Source of the DNA: Chrysaora quinquecirrha
Lineage: Eukaryota > Cnidaria > Scyphozoa > Semaeostomeae > Pelagiidae
Assembly (NCBI GenBank): GCA_014526335.1
Contig: JACTAT010000262.1
Coordinates: 741,194 to 805,193 of the forward strand
Direction: 5' to 3'
DNA length: 64,000 nt
Below, piece after piece: positions 35,401 to 49,100 of the stretch. Below the pieces are notes generated by a model. The model was not told the DNA's origin. It ran no database searches and worked only from the letters and a program-made list of their open reading frames with translations. Numbering within the stretch: position 1 is the stretch's first letter; every line of letters begins with the position of its first letter. Position numbers and translations under genes: made by a program.

Positions 35401-38400
35401 ATCAACTTCTTGTAGCCTAGACATAAATATTTATGGCAATCAATAGCTTTGTAGCTTGATCACGATATTCTATTTCCCTACAGGTTTTGGCTAAACCATA
35501 CTCATTGGACATTAGCACTACAACTGCAAATACAAACAAAGTTAAAATGACAATCAAAACTGTATTAGCTTCTGATGTCATTACAAGTCAAGAACTAAAA
35601 GCAAAACTGTCTTTGAGATTAGCTGACTTATACAGAGAAGCAAGAGATCTCACTGTGAAAAGGAAACGACGTGCAACTGGCAGTATCTCGGCTATCGTAA
35701 GTTCCAACAATAATTTTTTCAAGCGTCATTTCCGCTTGCAACGACCGAGATTTTGAACGCTTAAGGAGAGATAGTGCAGCAAATTTTGCTCAATTTGCTT
35801 CACCAAGTTCACGTTTTAATTTTAACAGTACTTAAGTCTAACGATAATTTTCTTGCTTTGATTTCTTTATATTTTTTGCTGCAGATCGTTTCATTGACCG
35901 CATCGACAACCGTGGCGAAACAAGGAGAACTAATCTTCTATATCATTGATAAAGGACAGATCCCAACCGGAGTATCCGTTGCTACAACGCTGAACAAGAT
36001 TACGCATAATAGAATGTCTGCTGTGCTTGGAGTCGAGGTATGATGTATTTGTTTACCTCTGTGTTGTTTCACTTTGGGAAGCTAGTTAAAAACCTGTTAA
36101 GGCCTGGCTAAACTAGGAGACGCATGTGACATGGTCCCTCGATGTCTCCCAGTTTAGCCAGCTCGGAAACTTTGTAGCGCTTTGTAAAATGTGCAACGAG
36201 AGACACGCAAGTTTTTCTGGGATGCAACAGAAACATCCTGTCTCCGTGACACGCAAATGACTTGTGGGACTTGTCGCTTGCTCGCCATTCGCGTGTTTAA
36301 TCGACCTGGGAGACACGCCGAATACAATTTCGTGTGTGACATGGCTCCTAGTTTACCCACAGCTTTATCGACATATACTGTACAAACGACATTATTCCAA
36401 ACCAACAAGGGGGGTTTCGAACAGCAGCCTCCAATATTTCCATGGTCCATGCCAATATTTGGGGTCCGAAATCTTAAGCTTATTTAATATTTTGGGTCTT
36501 TGAATGATAACATGGACAAAAATTCAATATTTGGGGTTCACAAGCGATTCATTGCAATGACCCATCCAACTGCCAAGAGCATATAAATTGTAAATTGTCA
36601 TGAAACTGATGGCGAAACCCGAGAAAACATTTTAGGTGTCCAAAAATAGATAGCAATATTTGGGGTCTCCAAAACATTAAACTCAATATTTGGGGCCTCA
36701 AAACATTAGACTTAATATTTAGGGGTCTGCAAGGAAATAGTGGCATCGACCCCCCCCCCGTGTTGAAAGTTAATGAGTCCCCCTGGGACCCTTATTTATG
36801 ACTGAAGGTAATGTGTTTTACAGTAGTAGAATATCACAAAGAAGAAGTGCTTTCAACATAGGCTAACGGAAAAACACTTTGGCGGGCAAGCAAATCTCAG
36901 ATATCTAGCAAATGAGATGTTTGTGACTGCTCACAACGTTATGACAACATTTTCTGAATGCTCTTTTGTTACTCCAACAGGTTATTATCCTACCAGCTGC
37001 CGTTGAACTTCCTCCCACCCCAGTCCAACCCACAACATCATATTATTGGATCATTGGTGCTGTTCTTGGTGGCTGCCTGCTCATTCTCATCGTTGCAGCA
37101 TGTATATTCTGGAGATGGAAGTCTGGAGCTCCTAAGGGGAAGGTCGGAGTGGAGGAAATAGAACTGCCGCAGAAAAACGCTTTTTCTAAAACAGGAACGG
37201 TAAGAATTCTTTCTGAAGTTAATTCATGTCTAAGCATAGCATTACTAGAAGATGTATAAAAGGCCTTTCTTCTAATATGTACAGTTTGCTACAGTGTATA
37301 GGCTAGAGTGCAGCTGAGGGTGCCCAGTTCAAAATTAGTTATAAAAACATCACGATTTTCGAATCTTGTTTCGAATCATGTAGTGAAGAGTTGTCAGTTA
37401 TTTTTCATTTCAGGGTTAAGAATTAGACTTGTCCCAAGTCCCTAACTTTCGCTCACATTGAATTGAATTGATGTTGTTGTTGTTCGCCTCAGTGAGGGAC
37501 TTGTTCGAGTTGTTTGAGCGTCCAGCCATTCAATTCAATAGCGATAACTAAGACTCAGGTAATAAGTCTAGTTAAGAATAGGGATATAGGGCTTATGATG
37601 TTATGGATAGGTTTAGGGTGGTATAAGGGCTTTTGCGCTAAAGGGTTAGAACTAGTGTTAGAATGTCAATGGTTTTTTGTTGCAAGGGGCTTATGGCGTT
37701 ATGGTTAGTTTTGGGGTGGTGCAAGTGCTTTTTCGTTGTTGAGTTAGAGCTAGTGTCAGGATGTCAATAATTTGTGTTGCAGGGTTACGGAGTTATTGCA
37801 GGGTTTCAGTGATTTAGCGTTACATGGTGGCAAGCAACATTGTTTGAGGAGAAAGGTTTCGCAACGTGGTCAAACGGTCTAACATTTTGGTTGTTAACAT
37901 GCTTAACAATGCTTGAGTGTTTGGCGAAGGCCTTTCATGTAATGCTTTTCAACGCTATGGATTATAACTTTGTAGTCTTATTGAAGAAGGACATTTTCTG
38001 CTTAGATATCTTACCCCGGGTAATGTATGTGCACTACAGTGGAGGGCGTACAGCACAATGGATCATATTCAGTACAGTGGATTGATATTATCGGTACGGT
38101 AGAGGATATTCAGAACCCACTGTACTGTACTGAATATCCCTACCACCGTAGTGATTATATCCCTTCACTGTAATGATTATATCCCTCCACTGTACTGAAT
38201 ACCCATCACTGTACTGCACAGCCTCCACGTTACTGCACAGACATTATCTGGCGTGTATCTACTGTATTTAATATTAGCTATGAATTTTCTTTTCAGCCCT
38301 ATGGTGGCTATGGTGATATTTCAAGATTTGCGCAGGGTAAAACAACAGGGGAACCAACAATGAAAATGACTACATTTTCTGCACCGGCAGAATCGGATGA

Positions 38401-41400
38401 AAAGCAAGATGAGGATTTGACTAGATCAATGCTAAATTTTCATTTCAATATAGCTCACGCACAGTACTATTACTATAATATAAACTTTTTTTTTATTTTT
38501 AGATTTTCTTCCTGAAGCACGAGTCAAAGAACCTAGTTTACTTGGAGTTCTATGTAACTGTAAACAACGTTCGACAAAGCTCATCTGAAGTTGCACTGTT
38601 CTATCAAGTCAATACTACTACAGGAGCACTTAGTGCACTTCTAAAAATGACGGTATGTTTCCCTTTGTATTTTTATCTATATTATATTTCATGCCCATAT
38701 GTCTTGAATGTTTAAATTGACTACTTCTGTGAATCAATTCAAAGATCACTGCTATGTATCCCTAGTAAAACTTCTTCTATCTCTTATCTCTATTACTTCT
38801 TAAACCCAGTTTGTAGACATTTAGAAATAAAGAGGCTTCCCAAAAAGATAACGCGACTGTTTCTTCCTTTGTTTTTATCAAGTGTTTTTGAAGGGAAATT
38901 TGGGCATAACTTTCTAACTTACTGCAGCTAAAGACAAACACGTTGAGTTCGTCGAATTCCCGTTTGTTAAGAAATTATTCCTAGAATTTCCTCCGAAAAT
39001 CCTCTATGAAAACAGAGTACTGACAGAAACGGCTGTGCGGAAGTCTCTACCGTAAATCCTCGAATTGCCCCCCTCGAATAAGCTCTCCCCTCGAATTAGC
39101 CCCCACCGTAGAGCGAGAACTTGTTAATAACCCCACTTGAATAAGCCTCCCCCCAACCCTGAAATGTTGATGTTAGCCTCTTGAGTAAATATTGATACTT
39201 AATCAAGTTATGTTAGAATAATGTATTCTCTAAATCGATGATAAATCTTGCTTTCGTGAATAATTTTATAGGCCCAATCCGTGTTTAAGCCTCCAGCTCG
39301 AATAAGACCCCTCCAAAATAATAAAAATAATTAAGCCTCCAGGGGCTAATTCGAAGATATACGGTATTGTATGTTGCTATGTATGAGCTTCTACACAGTA
39401 ATATGGAATGACATATGGGGTAACGAAAATACAAGAGAATACCATCAACTCTGGTTAACTAGAGCTGTTAACACAAGCTAAAAATATAAAAATCAGAACA
39501 CAAAATAGTCAGCCTTTACAAACAATTAAAGCACAGTACTATTACTATAATATAAACTTTTTTATTTTTTATTTATTTATTTTTTTTTGCATAATGTTGC
39601 TCGCTTGTCACTCGCATGTTTAGCCACCCTGGGTCCATGCCAATATTTGGGGTCTAAGCTTATTCAATATTTGGGGTCTGTGAATAATAACATGGACAAT
39701 AATTTAATATTTGGTTTCAGCAAATCGTGCGATTAGGTGCGATTCATTACAATGACCCATCCAATTGCCAAGAGCTTATTAATTGTAAATTGTCATGAAA
39801 CTGATGGCTAAACCCGAGAAAACATTTTGGGTGTCCAAAAACAGATAGCAATATTTGGGGTCTCCATGACATTAAACTCAATATTTGGGGTCCCAAAAAC
39901 ATTAGACTCAATATTTAGGGGTCTGCTAGGAAATAGTGGCATGGAACCCCCGTATTGAAAGTTAATGACTTCCCCCTGGGATATCTAGCAAATGAGATGT
40001 TTGTGACTGCTCACAACGTTATGACAACATTTTCTGAATGCTCTTTTGTTACTCCAACAGGTTATTATCCTACCAGCTGCCGTTGAACTTCCTCCCACCC
40101 CAGTCCAACCCACAACATCATATTATTGGATCATTGGTGCTGTTCTTGGTGGCTGCCTGCTCATTCTCATCGTTGCAGCATGTATATTCTGGAGATGGAA
40201 GTCTGGAGCTCCTAAGGGGAAGGTCGGAGTGGAGGAAATAGAACTGCCGCAGAAAAACGCTTTTTCTAAAACAGGAACGGTAAGAATTCTTTCTGAAGTT
40301 AATTCATGTCTAAGCATAGCATTACTAGAAGATGTATAAAAGGCCTTTCTTCTAATATGTACAGTTTGCTACAGTGTATAGGCTAGAGTGCAGCTGAGGG
40401 TGCCCAGTTCAAAATTAGTTATAAAAACATCACGATTTTCGAATCTTGTTTCGAATCATGTAGTGAAGAGTTGTCAGTTAAATAAGACTTGTCCCAAGTC
40501 CCTAACTTTCGCTCACATTGAATTGAATTGATGTTGTTGTTGGTCGCTTTAGTTTGAGCGTCCAGCCATTCAATTCAATAGCGATAACTAAGACTCAGGT
40601 AATAAGTCTAGTGAGGCACGCCGAATGCAGTGTCGCGTGCGACATTAGTTAAGATTTTGCACCTGGACTAAATTTTGGATGCTTATAATACGACTGTGGT
40701 ATCAAAATTCTATATCTCGAAATTTGAAAATTTTCCACAATCGCTGCCGCTCGTCGAAAAGAGGTCGCTAATGTGATTTTGTAAGAGTACTTAGTTTAAT
40801 TCTCAGCTTTCTTGATTCTTATTCTAAGACTTAACCCCCCTCCCCTTATCCGCTGTACACTTTTCAAATACATTTAATTATAGGTGTGAGGCCTTCATGA
40901 AGCCACTAGATTTTCGTTTTTCCCTCAAGTAGTTTCTTACATAGCAGAAATATTCATTTAAGGGTCAGCCTTAAAAACGACTGGGGTATAAGAAAAACTT
41001 GCACAGTACACCTTTTTTTTTATAAGTATACCTTATTTTTTGCCGAGTCTCGATTATGCTTAAGCTTATTCGATTTTGAGCCTGAAAATATTCTTAAATT
41101 CTTCTTAATCGTCAATGTTGTAAATTGGCCTGAAGATCAAGAGAAATAAGTCAAATCTTTGTCATTTGTTATTTTATATTCAAAACTACATTTCAAAGCA
41201 AATACAGTAGCCTGACAATCACACTTATTGTACAGTGTAAAAAACGCAGAGAAATAAAAATGATCCTCGTCAATCTTGAGCCTCAGATTATTCTTAAATA
41301 ATTCTTAAATTTCAGCAATTTCGAGCCTGAATATTCTTATAGACTGTATTCTTATAAAAAAAGTGTGTATTTGAGATACATTTAAGATGGTATTAATAGA

Positions 41401-43059
41401 TAAAGTACATAAGCACATATGTAATATGTGAAATGTTATCCTGTATAACAGCAATTAAATGAAGATGATATGTGGTATAGATTTGTCATAGCTGTGTACT
41501 GCCAAAAATGTCTGGTGTTTTTATCGTAGTAGTTAACTTAGTATAAGAGGATCTCAGTATCATGACAGTAAATTTTCATTTCAATATAGCTCACGCGGAG
41601 GATTATAAATGATGATGATAATGATATCTTTCTTTTTATTTTTAGATTTTCTTCCTGAAGCACGAGTCAAAGAACCTAGTTTACTTGGAGTTCTATGTAA
41701 CTGTAAACAACGTTCGACAAAGCTCATCTGAAGTTGCACTGTTCTATCAAGTCAATACTACTACAGGAGCACTTAGTGCACTTCTAAAAATGACGGTATG
41801 TTTCCCTTTGTATTTTTATCTATATTATATTTCATGCCCATATGTCTTGAATGTTTAAATTGACTACTTCTGTGAATCAATTCAAAGATCACTGCTATGT
41901 ATCCCTAGTAAAACTTCTTCTATCTCTTATCTCTATTACTTCTTAAACCCAGTTTGTAGACATTTAGAAATAAAGAGGCTTCCCAAAAGATAACGCGACT
42001 GTTTCTTCCTTTGTTTTTATCAAGTGTTTTGAAGGAAATTTGGGCATAACTTTCTAACTTACTGCAGCTAAAGACAAACACGTTGAGTTCGTCGAATTCC
42101 CGTTTGTTAAGAAATTATTCCTAGAATTTCCTCCGAAAATCCTCTATGAAAACAGAGTACTGACAGAAACGGCTGTGCGGAAGTCTCTACCGTAAATCCT
42201 CGAATTGCCCCCCTCGAATAAGCTCTCCCCTCGAATTAGCCCCCACCGTAGAGCGAGAACTTGTTAATAACCCCACTTGAATAAGCCTCCCCCCAACCCT
42301 GAAATGTTGATGTTAGCCTCTTGAGTAAATATTGATACTTAATCAAGTTATGTTAGAATAATGTATTCTCTAAATCGATGATAAATCTTGCTTTCGTGAA
42401 TAATTTTATAGGCCCAATCCGTGTTTAAGCCTCCAGCTCGAATAAGACCCCCTCCAAAATAATAAAAAATAATTAAGCCTCCAGGGGGCTAATTCGAAGA
42501 TATACGGTATTGTATGTTGCTATGTATGAGCTTCTACACAGTAATATGGAATGACATATGGGGTAACGAGAGGCAACGCATCAACTTCTTGTTGCTTAGA
42601 CCTATTTGTAGCAATCAATAGCTTTGAAGCTTGATCACTATACTCCTTTTTCCCACAGGTTTTGGCCAAACCATACTCATTGGACATTAGCACTACAACT
42701 GCAAATACAAACAAAGTTAAAATGACAATCAAAACTGTGTTAGCTTCTGATGTCATTACAAGTCAAGAACTAAAAGCGAAACTGTCTTTGAGATTAGCAG
42801 ACTTATACAGAGAGGCAAGAGATCTCAGTGTAAAGAGGAAACGACGTGCAACTGGCAGTATCTCGGCTATCGTAAGTTAACCAACAATTATTTTTCAAGC
42901 ATAACTTCTAAAAGTCATTTCAATTGTCCTTTTCAAAGAGGTCTGGGTCGGCTGGATTTTTTTCTGGAAGATAGCGGACATAGGTCCGTAGCAGCCTATG
43001 GGGCTGGGCCCTCAATTATTTGCAAAATCCATTGTTTTTGCATCTAGTTAACTAGCAAG

Positions 43060-43094
<35 letters not shown>

Positions 43095-43119
43095 GCTTAC
43101 TAGCTAACTAACTAACTTG

Positions 43120-43163
<44 letters not shown>

Positions 43164-46100
43164 GTAGCTAACTAACTAACTAATTAACTAACTAATTAAC
43201 TAATTAACTAACGAACTAAATAACTAACTAACCAATTAACTAAGTAACGTACGAAATAATTAATCTAACTAACTAACTAATTGACTTACTAACTAACTAA
43301 TTAACTAACTAACAAACTGATTTGTTATGTTGTTTCAGCTCCCCCCCCCCCCAAAAATTGTCTCTTCCTACATGATTTGGGCATCTTGAGTAAGGTTATC
43401 CTTTCCGCATGCAAAGGCCGAGATTGTGGTCGCTTTATGAGAGGTATTGCAGCAAATTTTGCTCAATTTGCTTCACCAAGTTCATGTTTTAATTCTAACA
43501 GGACTTTTGTCCAACAATAATTTTCTTGCTTTGATTTCTTTATATTATCTGTTACAGATCGTTTCATTGATCGCATCGACAACAGTGGCGAAACAAGGAG
43601 AACTAATCTTCTACATCATTGATAAAGGACAGATCCCGACCGGAGTATCCGTTGCTACAACGCTGAATAAAATTACGCATAATAGAATGTCTGCTGTGCT
43701 TGGTGTTGAGGTAAGGTATTTTGACCTCTATGTGTTTTCACACTTAAGGAAGCTAGTGAAGGCCTGGCTAAACACAGGGACGCATGTGACGTGCTCCCTT
43801 TATGTCTCCAAGTTTAGCCAGCTCGGAAACTTTGTAGCGCGCGATATTGTTTGAGTCCTCGGATACATTACCTTGTTACGATAAAAGCGAAGCGTTTGAC
43901 AAACCAGCTTGAAACAAGGCCTTAAATAGTAGAATATCATGAGGAAGAAGTGTTTTCAATATAGGCTAACGGAAAAACACTTTGCTAGGCAAGCAAATCT
44001 CAGATGTCTTGCAAATGCGATGTGTGTTGGAAGTAACTGCTCTCAACGTTATGTATAACATTTTCTGAATGCTTTTTTGTTACTCCAACAGGTTATTACC
44101 CTACCAGCTGCCGTTGAACTTCCTCCCACCCCAGTCCAACCCACAACATCATATTATTGGATCATTGGTGCTGTTCTTGGTGGCTGCCTGCTCATTCTCA
44201 TCGTTGCAGCATGTATATTCTGGAGATGGAAGTCTGGAGCTCCTAAGGGGAAGGTCGGAGTGGAGGAAATCGAATTGCCGCAGAAAAACGCTTATTCTAA
44301 AACAGGAACGGTAAGAATTGGTTTTGAAGTTTATTCATGTCTAAGCATAGCATTACTAGAAGATGTATAAAAGGCCTTTCTTGTAATATGTACAGTTTGT
44401 TACAGTGTATAGGCTAGAGAGCAGCTGTGGATGACCAATTAAAAATTAGTAATAAAAACATCACGATTTTCGAATCTTGTTTCGAATCATGTAGTGAAGA
44501 GTTGTCAGTTATTTTTCATTTCAGGGTTAAGAATTAGACTTGTCCCAAGTCCCTAACTTTCGCTCACATTGAATTGAATTGATTTTGTTGTTGTTCGCTT
44601 CAGTGAGGGACTTGTTCGAGTAGTTTGAGCGTCCTGCCATTCAATTCAATAGCGATAACTACAACTCAGGTAATAAGTCTAGTTAAGAATAGGGATATAG
44701 GGCTTATGATGTTATGGATAGGTTTAGGGTGGTATAAGGGCTTTTGCGCTAAAGGGTTAGAACTAGTGTTAGAATGTCAATGGTTTTTTGTTGCAAGGGG
44801 CTTATGGCGTTATGGTTAGTTTTGGGGTGGTGCAAGTGCTTTTTCGTTGTTGAGTTAGAGCTAGTGTCAGGATGTCAATAATTTGTGTTGCAGGGTTACG
44901 GAGTTATTGCAGGGTTTCAGTGATTTAGCGTTACATGGTGGCAAGCAACATTGTTTGAGGAGAAAGGTTTCGCAACGTGGTCAAACGGTCTAACATTTTG
45001 GTTGTTAACATGCTTAACAATGCTTGAGTGTTTGGCGAAGGCCTTTCATGTAATGCTTTTCAACGCTATGGATTATAACTTTGTAGTCTTATTGAAGAAG
45101 GACATTTTCTGCTTAGATATCTTACCCCGGGTAATGTATGTGCAGTACAGTGGAGGGCGTACAGCACAATGGATCATATTCAGTACAGTGGATTGATATT
45201 ATCGGTACGGTAGAGGATATTCAGAACCCACTGTACTGTACTGAATATCCCTACCACCGTAGTGATTATATCCCTTCACTGTAATGATTATATCCCTCCA
45301 CTGTACTGAATACCCATCACTGTACTGCACAGCCTCCACGTTACTGCACAAACATTATCTGGCGTGTATCTACTGTATTTAATATTAGCTATGAATTTTC
45401 TTTTCAGCCCTATGGTGGCTATGGTGATATTTCAAGATTTGCGCAGGGTAAAACAACAGGGGAACCAACAATGAAAATGACTACATTTTCTGCACCGGCA
45501 GAATCGGATGAAAAGCAAGATGTGGATTTGACTAGATCAATGAGGAGGAAAGTCAAACCACGTGATGGCTATAAACCAGCACCTGCATCTAAACCGGCAC
45601 CTGGAAGGTATTATTATTCTTAAATCATATACTTTGCTTTATATATCTCCGTAATTACCTAAGGATTAAAAACAAAGAGGGATGAGTGGCATGCTGCTGC
45701 TGACTACATTCATGTTTCTTTCCAAGGCACTTCAGGCTTAAAATTGCCTGAAAAATCAGGAACCGTTAAGCGAGGGTAAGATTAATGAACCAAGCGAAAT
45801 CCAGAAAAAGAGAAACTAATTTAGGATTTTCAGCAATTAAAAGAATAAGGAACTAATAAGGTATTTTGAGGCTCGAACCGTAGAAAAATAGGGAACTTGA
45901 GGCGCAGAGTAAAATTAAGGTTCCTTTAAAAAAAATGAGTGCATTCCATTAAACTGAAAAATTCAATGAAATCCCCTTTTCAGACCTTATGGGGTGTAGT
46001 GGTGTAGCGGTGTGACGGATTAGCCGGGGCTTTTGGTTCGCTTCGAAGTTCATGGGTTAGAATCTCGACGGATTAATTTCGACAAGCCTTTAGGCAGGTC

Positions 46101-49100
46101 AGCTTTTCATCTTTTTGAGGTCTGTAAGTGAGTACCAACAAGCGACTCTAAGAAAGATTGCGTCGTGAAGATTTCGATCATGATGCTTTGCATTCCCATA
46201 GACCAAACGAATAGTGTTCATGGAATGGCTGGTGCTTTGGCTCGAAGTTCGTAGGTTAGAAGCTCGCAGCTCAGTTTTTCATCTTTTTGAGGTGTTTTAA
46301 TGAGTACCAGTAAACGGCTCGGAGAAAGGTGGCGTCAGAGGGCTTTTGAAAAAGATGCATTACGTTCATATAGAGTAAACGAGTTAAATGTGAAAACTAT
46401 CTTTCAGGCAAAATCAGGCGTACGAGGAATCGGAAGAGGAGGATGAAGACGAGTATGAAGAAAGCGAATATGAATCTGATGTACCAGTTACGAAAAAGCC
46501 AGAAACAGCTCGGCCTGTGTCGGCCCAGCGTCCTGCTTCACTACAGCGTCCAGTTTCAGCACAGCGACCAACTTCGGCTCGACGCCCTGTATCAGCTCAA
46601 AGAGAAGTGCGAGTGCAACCTGGCCCAAGTCGAGACTCAGTTAGAGCTACGGCCTCGGTTCAGCGATCTGTTCTTGAATCTGAGAGCGAGGAAACAGAGG
46701 ATGACGTTGAACAAGTGCCACAGTCACAAAAGGTTTGATGGAATTTTCTTAATTTCATTTTTCATTTTGGAAATACTTTTTGAGTGAATGTTGGAAGATA
46801 AAAAAGTGGTAACAAAGCCCAAGGAAAAAGTGAGATATGGGTTGAGGAATGTAGGGAAAAGGGTGTCGTAGAGATCTATCCTCGAGTGGACTACTACAAT
46901 TGACGGGACTCGATCGGGCTGTATGAATTGGGGAGTAACTCGAAGGCTCTTTAGCTGAGTGGAAATGACGCTCGACCTCTGATCATCATGCTGTCCATGT
47001 TCAAATCCCATAAACCGCGTTATGCCACTCATGGATATATAGTCTTTAAGGTGCACATTACAAAACTTCAATATTGCCAGCGAAAACTGAACCATTTTGA
47101 GGCATAATCATCATAATCATCATTACCATTATCATCATCATCATCATTATCATCACCATCATTAGTAACCATCATCATCAGCATCATCATTTATCATCAT
47201 TATCATCATTTGGAATCATGTCCAACCATGGATAAATCTTTCCTAGTGTTTGTCATTCAAAAAAGGTACATTGAATTGGCTCAAGTTTATAATACCTTAC
47301 CTTAATACTTGACTAACTTTAATGTTGCCTGTTTCATTTAGCCTGCTCTGAAACCAGCAGCTGCCGAGCTACCTCCGATGGGTCAAATGAAAGACATACA
47401 AGAAGCACCTAATTATCCGCCTGTTCGATTCCGAACCCGGATTGACTCGAATGCAAATGTTGCCGGACATTTGCCACCATTGTCTAAGAGTGGGATTTCT
47501 CTTACTGCAAGACGTTTGCCGGTAAGTTTTAGTTGTTGTTTACGTTTAGCGTAAGCAAGACTATGAAACCGCAAAGATCATTTTCCTTGGCTCAGAAATG
47601 GCTAACCAGCCCTTCAAATCGGTTCTTAAAAGAAAGCCTCCTTAACTTTATAGTGCAGTCTACCCCCCTCCCCCCTTCTTGCTGTATTCAAAGCTATGAT
47701 ATATGGCAGAAATCGTTATGATTATGTAGTCCCCTTGACTTCGTCGGACTAAAGATTTACCAACTCAGAGAAACAAACCAAAGTAACAGTTTATCTTCAT
47801 CAATATCTCACACATACACGATCAATACGAAAAACTCAACCACGCTACTTTTAATTAACATAACGTTACGCATGACATCAACTGGTGTCCAGTCTCTTCT
47901 CCGGTGACGGGGGTAAACCGATTTTCTTCATTGGAGCCCCTGTCAGTTCGGCCCGTTACAATTATACCTTCTGCTAAGGGGTAATTACAATTGATCTCTT
48001 CGTCTTTTCTTTGTTTGAAGGAAATTGATCCAGAGTTACAGCAAAAAGCGGTTTTAGAAAGAAGCAGAAATAAACAACGACAACGACTGAGAGCATCAGG
48101 ACGAATGACCAGTCGAGCCGAGCATGAGAAGGAATCTTCGAAGTTTGAGAAGAGGGCATGGAAACGAGCGCAGTCAGATATAAATGCTGTACTAGATCCC
48201 ATGGCATCAAGGTATTAACTTCACTTGATCATGTCTGGATTTTCGAGTTTCTTATTTACTTCGCCTTCTTTCTGTTGTGATTATTTAAGGCTCGGGCTAC
48301 AGTAAAATCTCACACATTAGAATCTGAAGTGTTGAATACCACCTGTTTAGGTTCTTATGTAATGAGGTGTATACCATAATCAGGGTCGAGGTTTTTAAGA
48401 GGTTCTAAAAAAATGCAAGGAACATAAAGCATGGTTCAAGGTTTAGCAGCTTTAGTAGGTCCCTGTTTCTCCATGTTCTGAATGCAATCTTCTGGTGTCC
48501 GTGAAAGAGGTTAACCCGAGCACAAGTTGCATTTAAACCTCAGTGAGTTGACTAAAACCCTTAAGAACCTCTTTGAATATCAGTCTAAAATGGTTCTTAG
48601 TTTGTGGGCAGAAAATATATAATTCCAGTCTGTACGTAGGTTCTTAACAAATGAAGGTTCTTATTTGCGAGATTTTACTGTAACGCAATAGTACATGCAT
48701 CGTTTAAGCTTCGAGTCTAGGCCATGCAAAATCTCTCTTTGGATCGAGCCCCCATCGAACCGCCGTCAAAAGGCGTACTTTTCTTACATTGAAATATTGA
48801 AATGCAAAGTTCAAAAGCTAGTTAGGGTATAAAAACCCTTTGGCACTGCTCACATTTGATCACTCATCTGTACCTCGGATATAAACGGTAGTACCTGGGC
48901 TAAACGCTGAAACTTAGGCTTTTTGTAGTTTGTACATTCGACAAAAGGCTTCCGTAGATCGCTGAAACAACGGGTGCATCTTCGATTCTCATAAATGCAA
49001 TAAATAGAGAGCAGCGTAGCGTAGTGGTTAGCACTTGCGCCATTTGGGCTTAAGGTCTGTGGTTCAAATCCAGGCTAGGGAGCACAAATTTGCAAGGTGT

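Noticed and set aside
36154..36503. Open frames on both strands in the A3-A4 intron
   Set aside because: They overlap degenerate repeats, have no counterpart in cassette C and have no domain.
37514..38085. 64- and 81-codon frames, repeated at 44625-45196
   Set aside because: Conserved only because the whole intron is duplicated; part is MITE-like, and there are no splice sites or domain.
49013..49090. tRNA gene on the plus strand
   Set aside because: Same reason: the head continues into a SINE body with LINE-type tail, and the stems are imperfect.
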